A DNA stretch of 64,000 nt, taken from JACKCD01 sp041390905. GTDB lineage: Bacteria; Chloroflexota; Anaerolineae; Promineifilales; Promineifilaceae. The notes beneath the pieces were generated by a model that searched no databases, was not told where the DNA came from, and saw only the letters and a list, made by a program, of their open reading frames with translations. Made by a program: the position numbers and the translations under genes. Below are positions 52,587 through 59,180 of the stretch, piece by piece (positions within the stretch are counted from its first letter, which is position 1; every line of letters starts with the position of its first letter). The stretch covers positions 2,480,001 to 2,544,000 of the forward strand of contig JAWKPA010000012.1 of NCBI GenBank assembly GCA_041390905.1, given 5' to 3'.

Positions 52587-52920
52587 AGTGTGGCTCATCA
52601 ATCTAGACCCAACGATTGGCTCGGAAATACGCAAGACGCGCCCAGCCGTCATTGTGAGTGATGACGCAATTGGTATTTTGCCACTCAGGATTATTGTTCC
52701 TCTCACCGATTGGAAGGAACGGTACAACTCAGCCGCGTGGATGGTCAAAGTAGAACCAGCCAAAACCAATGGGCTTTCCAAACTATCGGCGGCTGATGCT
52801 TTTCAAGTCCGTTCCGTTGCCGAAGAACGCTTTGTCAGGCGAATGGGAATGTTAGATAACAGCCTAATGCGCCCAATTGAACAGGCATTGGCTGCTGCCC
52901 TCTCCATATCCATCTTGTGA
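52573..52920 (+). CDS. MazF/PemK-type mRNA interferase toxin
   Basis: The ATG at 52573 with GGAG upstream gives 115 residues. MLRGEVWLINLDPTIGSEIRKTRPAVIVSDD (seen as RGEVWLINLDP and KTRPAVIVS) is the canonical MazF start, and IIVPLTDW continues the SH3-like barrel. It would cleave mRNA when free of its antitoxin. The preceding overlapping gene is its probable antitoxin. Confidence 0.92.
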   Translation: MLRGEVWLINLDPTIGSEIRKTRPAVIVSDDAIGILPLRIIVPLTDWKERYNSAAWMVKVEPAKTNGLSKLSAADAFQVRSVAEERFVRRMGMLDNSLMRPIEQALAAALSISIL

Positions 52921-53191
52921 CCTTCAACTTCCCGCACAGGGATAGCCAGCAGACAGAACCAGTTAAGAGAACCCGCCACCCATCTACCGCCAGCGCCGCC
53001 ACCAAATTCGGCAGCACCCCGCGCCGCTCGGCATATCCAATCAGCTCCCGCACCTTCTGCGGCCTGGTCATACCGATGGTAAATTGCTCGCCTACTTCCC
53101 GAAAGTAGTCAAAAACAAGCGTTTCCAGTTCGTCGTCGCTGTAATATTGTTGCAAAAATTGGCGCAACTGCGCCCGGTCAGGCATGGTCAT
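52835..53191 (-). pseudogene. Remnant with a death-like/effector-associated domain
   Basis: Residues 3-69 (LRQFLQQYYSDDELETLVFD; VRELIGYAERRGVLPNLVAAL) resemble the small all-alpha effector-associated, death-like domains that sit at the N-termini of bacterial conflict proteins. After VDGW the frame runs antisense into mazF and is not family-like, so the effector part is missing. I read it as a truncated gene, possibly cut by insertion of mazEF. Specific domain number not assigned. Confidence 0.6.
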
Positions 53192-53271
53192 TGGCCGATC
53201 TCACCTTGGTTTGGCAGTTCGGCCAAGTTTAACAAAAACTGTGCGGGATCAAAAGATAGCCCTTCACTCAT
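53188..53271 (-). CDS. Possible 27-residue peptide coupled to the remnant
   Basis: An ATG at 53271 opens a 27-codon frame (MSEGLSFDPAQFLLNLAE and 9 more) whose TGA overlaps the ATG at 53191 as ATGA. Such coupling suggests it was a real upstream gene or the edge of one. No strong ribosome-binding site is seen. It could be chance. Confidence 0.3.
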   Translation of the reverse strand: MSEGLSFDPAQFLLNLAELPNQGEIGQ

Positions 53272-53285
53272 TCAGGGGTTGGCAA

Positions 53286-53383
53286 GCTATTGCGTATTGC
53301 GTATTACATATTGAACCCCTCTTACGTAATACGCAATACGCAGTACCCGCCAATCTCCAATCTCTAATCTCCAATCTCCAATT
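53286..53383. repeat. Family C inverted repeat followed by a family A arm
   Basis: GCGTATTGCGTATTACATATT pairs with ACGTAATACGCAATACGCAG (family C, 7-base GTATTGC units, 53286-53345). A single family A arm (53349-53383) follows and encodes the last residues of the ABC exporter. Confidence 0.85.
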
Positions 53384-55301
53384 CCACCGTGCGGAACTGG
53401 GTTTCGTAAAGCATCGCATACAGTCCGTCCTGCGCCAGCAGCTCGGCATGGGTGCCTTGTTCACGCAAACGGCCGTTTTCCAGCACCAAAATCTTGTCCG
53501 CCGCCAAAATCGTTGACAGCCGGTGAGCAATCACCAAGCTAGTTCGCCCCGCCATTACCCGCTGCAACGCCTCCTGAATCAGCGCCTCCGACAGCGAATC
53601 GAGGCTGGAAGTCGCTTCATCCAGCACCAGAATACGCGGGTTTTTCAGCACCACGCGGGCGATAGCAATCCGCTGCCGTTCGCCACCGCTCAACCGGTAC
53701 CCCCGTTCCCCCACCACCGTGTCGTAACCATCGGGCAGCGATATCACAAAGTCGTGGATGTTGGCAGCCTGGGCAGCAGCCATCATCTCCGCCTCGCTGG
53801 CGTTGGGGTTGGCGTAAAGCAGGTTGGCGCGAATGGTGTCGTAGAACAGATAGGTTTCCTGCGTCACCATGCCGATGTTGTCCGACAGCGAGGCCAAGGT
53901 CACATCGCGGATGTCGTGGTCGTCAATGAGAATACGGCCGTTTGTCGGGTCATACAGACGGGGAATCAAATAGGTCGTCGTCGTTTTGCCCGACCCGCTT
54001 GGCCCCACCAAAGCCACCAACTGCCCCGGCTCAATGGCAAAGCTAACCTCCTGCAACGCCTGGGCGCGGCTGGGAACAACAGCCATCTCGGTAGCCGCTG
54101 CCCCGTTCTCCGCCTGTTTCCCCCGCTTCAGCAGCGAACTGCCGCGCCGCCGCACCGCGCTCAGCCCGGCCTGCCGCTCATCAGGCACCACCGTATAGTC
54201 GAAAGAGACGTTCTCGAAGGCGATTTTGCCCGCCACGGCCGGCAAATGCACCGCCCCCGCCTTCTCCTCAATCTCCACCGGAATGTCCAGCACCTCAAAC
54301 ACCCGCTCAAAGCTGACCATGCTTTGGGCAAACTCCACCGGGGCGTTAGTCAAGGACATCAATGGACCATAAAGCTGCCCCACGTAGCTGCCAAAGGCGA
54401 CAATGGTGCCAACGGTGAATTCGCCGCGCAGCACCAGCAGCCCGCCCACCCAGAAAATAGCGGCCGTTCCCACCGCGCTCACCACCCCCAGCATCATAAA
54501 AAACCAGCGCGAAATGACCGCCGAACGAACGCCAATATCGCGCACCGCCTCGGCATCGCGGGTAAAGCGCACCATTTCCCGCTGCTGCCGCCCAAACAGC
54601 TTCACCAGCAGCGCCCCGCTCACGTTGAGGGTTTCGTTCATGGTGGCGTTCATCTCCGCGCTTCGCACCATCGAATCGCGGCGCAAATCGCGCAAAATGC
54701 GGCCAATGCGGCGGGCGGGCAGCACAAACAGCGGCAGAATGGCAATCCCTAGCAGCGTCAGCCGCCACTCCAGCGTCAGCATGATAATGATGGTGGCTAC
54801 CACCGACACCAAATTGCTGATGATCGTGACCAGGGTGTCGCTGATGGCTCGCTGCGCCCCCACCACGTCGTTGTTGAGCCGCGACATCAGCTCGCCGGTG
54901 CGGGTTTGGGTGAAAAAGCGGAGCGACATGCGCTGCATGTGTTCATACAAGGCGCGGCGCAAATCATAAATGACCCCTTCGCCAACCTGGGAATTGAGGT
55001 TGCGCTGCCACACGCCGATGATGCCATTGAGCAGGGGAATGCCAATCATGCCCAGTGCCAGCCAGTTGAGGCGGCCAAAGTCGCGGTTGGGAATGGCGTT
55101 GTCAATGAGGTCGCGGAAGAGCAGGGGGGAAAGCAGCCCCAGCCCTGTCACCAGTAAAATGCTAACCAGTAAGCCGCCTACGCGCAACCAGTAAGGTTCG
55201 GCAAAACGCCAAACGCGCAGCAGCAGGTCTCGTGTAATGGCTGGTCGTGCTTCGTTATCCTGTTGTAGATAAGCAAACCAGCCGCCGCTGTGAAAGCTCA
55301 T
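53364..55301 (-). CDS. ABC exporter, fused permease-ATPase (MsbA/MdlB-like)
   Basis: The 645-residue half-transporter begins after ACAGGAGGAC. Residues about 40-330 contain six membrane spans. The ATPase has Walker A GPSGSGKTTT, the Q-loop MVTQETYLFYD, signature LSGGERQRIA, Walker B ILVLDEATSSLD and the switch His in IAHRLST. Between the first beta strand (ENVSFDYTV) and the core beta strand there is an insertion of about 40 polar residues. It probably homodimerises, as no partner is adjacent; the substrate (lipid or drug) is unknown. The LEIGD tail is repeat-encoded. Confidence 0.94.
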   Translation of the reverse strand: MSFHSGGWFAYLQQDNEARPAITRDLLLRVWRFAEPYWLRVGGLLVSILLVTGLGLLSPLLFRDLIDNAIPNRDFGRLNWLALGMIGIPLLNGIIGVWQRNLNSQVGEGVIYDLRRALYEHMQRMSLRFFTQTRTGELMSRLNNDVVGAQRAISDTLVTIISNLVSVVATIIIMLTLEWRLTLLGIAILPLFVLPARRIGRILRDLRRDSMVRSAEMNATMNETLNVSGALLVKLFGRQQREMVRFTRDAEAVRDIGVRSAVISRWFFMMLGVVSAVGTAAIFWVGGLLVLRGEFTVGTIVAFGSYVGQLYGPLMSLTNAPVEFAQSMVSFERVFEVLDIPVEIEEKAGAVHLPAVAGKIAFENVSFDYTVVPDERQAGLSAVRRRGSSLLKRGKQAENGAAATEMAVVPSRAQALQEVSFAIEPGQLVALVGPSGSGKTTTTYLIPRLYDPTNGRILIDDHDIRDVTLASLSDNIGMVTQETYLFYDTIRANLLYANPNASEAEMMAAAQAANIHDFVISLPDGYDTVVGERGYRLSGGERQRIAIARVVLKNPRILVLDEATSSLDSLSEALIQEALQRVMAGRTSLVIAHRLSTILAADKILVLENGRLREQGTHAELLAQDGLYAMLYETQFRTVELEIGD

Positions 55302-55314
55302 GTGTCCTCCTGTG

Positions 55315-55511
55315 GTCAGTAATCGGTATTCAGTAATCGGTATTCGGTTAATTCGTCTCGTTCCTACGCTCTGCGTGGGAATGCGCGTTGCCCGCTGTGC
55401 GGGTGCAGAACGTCCCCACGGAGACCGTAGGGGCGAGTTGGCTAGAGGATGCCACGGTTTGGTTAGAATGGTGTAAGAGAAGAGGCTTTTCTGGACAAAG
55501 GTACAGGTGTT
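55315..55511. other. Gap with family B units and a GC-rich hairpin
   Basis: CAGTAATCGGTATTCAGTAATCGG units (55315-55353) precede CGTTCCTACGCTCTGCGTGGGAATGCG (about 55365-55390, ends given), a stem resembling a repeat known from many genomes. No gene is visible. Confidence 0.65.
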
Positions 55512-56117
55512 TTAGCGGTTGGCGGCGACAAAAACGGCCGTTATTTCCACCCCAAACCCCGGCAGCAAGCGAGAAACGGCCGTTTCCCCCACCCCAAACA
55601 CCCCATGCTCGGCATACCGCTTGCCAGCCAGAACCAGCACCGTAATCTGCTGCTCCTGCGGGTCAACAATCCAGTATTCGGGAATACCCGCCTGGGCATA
55701 TTCATGCCGCTTGGTCACAAGGTCGCGGCGGCGGTCATCGGGGCTAACCACTTCCATCACCAAATCAGCCCCATCCCAATATTGCTCACCCCGTCGCGCC
55801 TCATGTTCAGCCAGCATAAACACCACGTCAGGTTCGCGGTGCTTGCCCGCCCACAAGCGGACGCGCAAGGGGGCCAGTAACACCTCCCCCACAGGGTTTC
55901 CAGCGAGAAATGTGAACAGGGCATGATAAAGATAAAGCGCAAGAAACTGGTGTGACTGGGTTGGCATAGGCAAAAATTCCAAACGGCCGTTTACAAACTC
56001 CACCAAATGGTTCGTCGTCAACGCCAAATACTCCTCCTCCGACCATTGCCCCTGGTCAGGGAAAAGCTGGGCGATCTCCCACGTTGGTTCTGAAACAGGC
56101 GTTTGGTTTGACATCAT
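55512..56117 (-). CDS. Uma2-family (DUF820) PD-(D/E)xK protein
   Basis: The 201-residue protein shows YLALTTNHLVEFVNGRLEF (seen in part), REPDVVFML, LVMEVVSPDDRRRD and EYAQAGIPEYWIVDP, the Uma2 pattern with a PD-ExV/K nuclease-like site. Such genes are highly multiplied in cyanobacteria and Chloroflexota. Function unproven. Start may also be the second ATG (56114). Confidence 0.9.
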   Translation of the reverse strand: MMSNQTPVSEPTWEIAQLFPDQGQWSEEEYLALTTNHLVEFVNGRLEFLPMPTQSHQFLALYLYHALFTFLAGNPVGEVLLAPLRVRLWAGKHREPDVVFMLAEHEARRGEQYWDGADLVMEVVSPDDRRRDLVTKRHEYAQAGIPEYWIVDPQEQQITVLVLAGKRYAEHGVFGVGETAVSRLLPGFGVEITAVFVAANR

Positions 56118-56131
56118 ACTCAGGAATAAGA

Positions 56132-56195
56132 GTTGGAGATTGGAGATTGGAGATTAGCGCAATCTCCAATCTCCAATCTCCAATCTCTAATCTCA
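56132..56195. repeat. Family A inverted repeat
   Basis: GGAGATTGGAGATTGGAGATTA-type left arm and four AATCTCC units on the right, nearly perfect. It lies between the Uma2 start and the FHA gene. Confidence 0.9.
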
Positions 56196-56239
56196 GTCGG
56201 TCGTTTAAGCTTCATTTCTTAAAGTGTATAAAAAAACAG

Positions 56240-56674
56240 CTACAACTCAAGCTGGAACTGAACGGTGCCGATGGTGATTTGGTCGCCGCTGCTGACAACG
56301 GCCGTTTCTGCCAACCCCACCCCATTCAACAGCGTCCCATTGCGGCTCTCCATATCTTCCAGCCACCACTGCCCACCGCGCCACGTCAGTTGGGCGTGCC
56401 GGTTTGAGGTGTAGCCGTCGTCAAGGACAATCGTATTGCTGCTGGCGCGGCCAATTTGCGTCACCATCAGCAGAGGGTAGCTGGTGCCTACGGTCGGCGT
56501 GCCAGACTCGCTGCCCACCACCAGCAGCCGCCCCTGCGCCTGCCCCACCTGCGCCAGCGTCCGCCGCGCCAACTCCATGTCCTGGTAAATAAACCAGCCG
56601 ATGGCACCAACAAACGCCAGCAAAAGCGCCCCGCCAGCCAGGCGGAGGAGGAAAATGAGAACGGTTGCATCCAT
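56240..56674 (-). CDS. Membrane-anchored FHA-domain protein
   Basis: The 144-residue protein has one membrane span (residues 5-28), a cytoplasmic linker and an FHA domain: IGRASSNTIVLDD (GR motif), SNRHAQLTW (SxxH) and SRNGTLLNG (NG). FHA domains bind phosphothreonine peptides. It resembles FhaB/FipA-like proteins and follows the DUF3662-FHA gene, but no Ser/Thr kinase or phosphatase is adjacent. Confidence 0.9.
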   Translation of the reverse strand: MDATVLIFLLRLAGGALLLAFVGAIGWFIYQDMELARRTLAQVGQAQGRLLVVGSESGTPTVGTSYPLLMVTQIGRASSNTIVLDDGYTSNRHAQLTWRGGQWWLEDMESRNGTLLNGVGLAETAVVSSGDQITIGTVQFQLEL

Positions 56675-56682
56675 AAAAATGT

Positions 56683-56739
56683 AGAGATTGGAGATTGGAG
56701 ATTACGCATGGTTTGTCAATCTCCAATCTCCAATCTCAT
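56683..56739. repeat. Family A inverted repeat
   Basis: AGAGATTGGAGATTGGAGATT pairs with AATCTCCAATCTCCAATCTC around a 16-base loop. It separates the two FHA genes. Confidence 0.9.
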
Positions 56740-56747
56740 CAATTACC

Positions 56748-57533
56748 CTACTCCTCCCGCCGCATTGCCAGCGTTTGGTCATCAAGGTCGGGGGTGGTTA
56801 ACGGCCGTTCTGCCGCCTCACTGCCCTCCCCATAAATCAAAGCCACGTCGCTCAGGTGAATCACGTCACCCGGTTTTAAGACGTGTTCGGTGACGGGGCG
56901 GCCATTAACGGCCGTTCTCCCCCGGTTGCTCAAATCATACAGCACAAAATGCCCCAGCCGCCAGCGAATTTGGGCGTGGCTGCGGCTTATCGTCGGCGCA
57001 TCCAGCACCACATCATTCTCCATTCGCCGCCCAATGTGAATGACCGGCTTGTCCAGGGCTACATGCTGCCGCCCCCCCACAATCAAAAACGCATCCAGCG
57101 ACCGCAACGCTTCCAGCGGATCTTGCCCATTGCGGTCGCGGGCAAAGACCTGGGTCGTAAACGCCCGCGTTTGCCGCGTGCCGCCTGCTTCAATGGCAAC
57201 CTCTCGCGGCTTTGCCAGCAGGTCGGAAACCAGCTCTACCTGCGGCGGGCGGGAAAAGGGGATGTTGGCTCGCTGGAGCAGCGTCACCAGATAGTCGGAT
57301 AGCTCCTGGGTGATTAACGGCCGTTCGGCCAAAATCGCCCGATAATCATCCGGGTGCAAATGGATGAGAAAATGGGCAAACGACTCCCGCTCCTCCAAGC
57401 AGCGCTCCAACGCCTGCCCCAGCTGCTCCCACAGCTCCAGCGGATCCAGCCCACTGCCCAGCAGCCGCCGAAACGACCCTTCAACCAGCCGCTGCGCCAA
57501 CGATTCAAAACGTGAAAAAGGGGTTTGTTTCAT
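56748..57533 (-). CDS. FhaA-like protein (DUF3662 + FHA)
   Basis: The 261-residue protein has an N-terminal DUF3662 domain (FESLAQRLVEGSFRRLLGS; LHPDDYRAI) and a C-terminal FHA domain: HIGRRMENDVVLD, SRSHAQIRW and GRTAVNGRPV. In Actinobacteria FhaA is involved in peptidoglycan regulation through PknB targets. AACGGCCGTT occurs at least three times, once within the FHA NG-loop (TAVNGRP). Confidence 0.9.
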   Translation of the reverse strand: MKQTPFSRFESLAQRLVEGSFRRLLGSGLDPLELWEQLGQALERCLEERESFAHFLIHLHPDDYRAILAERPLITQELSDYLVTLLQRANIPFSRPPQVELVSDLLAKPREVAIEAGGTRQTRAFTTQVFARDRNGQDPLEALRSLDAFLIVGGRQHVALDKPVIHIGRRMENDVVLDAPTISRSHAQIRWRLGHFVLYDLSNRGRTAVNGRPVTEHVLKPGDVIHLSDVALIYGEGSEAAERPLTTPDLDDQTLAMRREE

Positions 57534-58037
57534 ATCTCGCCCATTGTAGAGCGTTTCCCCGCCGCGTCAATTATCGTTGCCGTCCCGCAGGCATCGGGTA
57601 TACTGTCCGATTAAATTGCTGCATAGAAGATTAGAGATTAGAGATTAGAAACCTGATTGACTTACAAATCTTATTGAACCGCAGAGAGCGCAGAGGGCGC
57701 AGAGGGAAAAGGCAAAAAATCTCTGCAAGCTTTGTGGTGAATGCTTGGGCTGTGTTGACTTTTGGCAAAAAGAAGCAGATTTCGCTACAGAAGGCGCAAA
57801 GATCGCAGTGATTGATCTTATTTTCTTCTCTTTCTCTGCGTCCTCCGCGTCCTCTGCGGTTCAAATTCTGCAAAGTCAACAGAACCTAAATCTGTCAGTC
57901 AATCAGGATTAGAAACTGGTTAATCACCAATCACCAATCCCCAATCTCACCAAAGAGAGTCCATGCAGTGCAGCCGCACGTGGATGAAAATTCATAATTC
58001 ATCCTTCATAATTCATAATTGACATAGGAGTCCAACC
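57534..58037. other. 504-base gap with family A and D repeats
   Basis: The gap between divergent fhaA-like and selD holds a family A arm (57627-57650), a long family D element (57673-57869) with ACCGCAGAGAGCGCAGAGG at one end and CCTCTGCGGTTC at the other, CACCAATCACCAATCCCC units (57920-57950), and ATAATTCATCCTTCATAATTCAT before selD (about 57991-58019). The minus-strand frame of 82 codons across the family D element is a repeat translation. Confidence 0.75.
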
Positions 58038-59078
58038 ATGAGTGGAAAACAGATACGCCTCACCACCCTGGCCTCTTGCGCCGGTTGAGCGTCCAAACTG
58101 GGTCCGGGTGACCTGGCATATGCGCTGGAACCATTACGCGCCCTGTTCAACCCCGCCAACTACCCCCAACTGCTGGTCGGGTTAGCCAAGGCAGACGATG
58201 CGGCTGTCTATCAGCTCAACGCTGAACAGGCCATCATTAACACAACCGACTTTTTTCCCCCTGTTGTAGACGACGGCTACGACTTTGGGGCCATCGCTGC
58301 CGCCAACGCGCTGTCGGACATTTACGCCATGGGTGGGCAAGTGCTGTTTGCCATCAACCTCGTCGCCTTTCCCGAAAATCTGGACAAGGAGATTTTGCGC
58401 GAGATTTTGCGCGGCGGGGCGGAAAAGGTGGCCGAGGCGGGCGGCGTGATTGCGGGCGGCCACAGCGTGGCCGACAAGGAGCCAAAATATGGGCTGGCCG
58501 TGACGGGCATCATCCACCCCGACAAGGTGAAAACGAAGGGAGGGGCGCAGCCGGGTGATGTGCTGCTGCTGACCAAGCCGCTGGGGGTGGGGGTGGTGAC
58601 AACGGCGTTGAAGCGGGGGATTACGGAGGAGGGGGATGTGCAAACGGCCGTTACCAGCATGAAAACCCTCAACAAAGCCGCCGCCCTTGCCGCCCAGGCC
58701 GCCAACGCCCACGCCATGACCGACATCACCGGCTTTGGGCTGCTCGGCCACGCCCACGAAATGGCCCACCACGGCCAAGTCGCCTTTCACTTTAACGCCA
58801 GCCAGCTCCCCTGGCTGCCCGGTGCGCTGGCCTATGGCGAGGCGGGGGCATTCCCCGGCGGCATGGGGCGCAACATGCACTACTTTGCCCCTTGGGTCAC
58901 GTTCAGCGACACCGTTAGCCAGCTGATGCAAGATATGCTGTGGACACCGGAAACATCGGGCGGGCTGCTGGTGGCCGTTGCGCCCGACCAAGTGGACGTG
59001 TTTATGGCGCATTGTGAAACGGCCGTTATCGTCGGCACCGTCGCTGAGGGTGATGGTGAGATTTTTGTTAATGAGTAA
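58038..59078 (+). CDS. selD: Selenide, water dikinase with in-frame UGA (selenocysteine)
   Basis: From the ATG at 58038 (GGAG upstream) the frame stays open for 347 codons except for one TGA at 58086-58088, codon 17. The context SCAG-U-ASK places the UGA exactly where SelD has its catalytic Cys17, with Lys20 following. Downstream, NTTDFFPPVVDD, ANALSDIYAMGG, AGGHSVADKEPKYGLAV and MTDITGFGLLGH confirm SelD. The enzyme makes selenophosphate from selenide and ATP. Automated callers would give a truncated gene from 58329. A SECIS-like hairpin follows the UGA. The stop lies in a family B repeat. Confidence 0.95.
58086..58116 (+). promoter_or_regulatory. Bacterial SECIS-like element downstream of the selD UGA
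   Basis: After the UGA and 9 bases, CTGGGTC (58098-58104) pairs with GACCTGG (58110-58116), 7 pairs including two G-U, with a CGGGT loop. A G at the second loop position and a loop-to-UGA distance of about 18 bases fit the bacterial SECIS consensus recognised by SelB. Confidence 0.75.
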
Positions 59079-59169
59079 TCAGTAATCGGTAATCAGTAAT
59101 CGGTAATGTCGTTTCACGACCGCTTTGCGTACAGTCAGACTGATAACTGATAACCGATAACTGATAACT
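59073..59169. repeat. Family B inverted repeat with a long loop
   Basis: Five TAATCAG/TAATCGG heptamers begin at the selD stop and are followed by a loop (TGTCGTTTCACGACCGC...GTACAG) and CTGATAACTGATAACCG units. The loop matches that at 49010-49082 on the opposite strand. Confidence 0.9.
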
Positions 59170-59180
59170 TCCCCCAAAAA

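Noticed and set aside
57631..57879. 82-codon minus-strand frame
   Set aside because: Lies entirely in a family D inverted repeat; its sequence (RRGRGGRREREE) is a translation of the repeat.
58329..59078. Truncated or pseudogene selD beginning at 58329
   Set aside because: The upstream frame is fully SelD-like through a single UGA at the catalytic position with a SECIS-like stem, so it is a selenoprotein.
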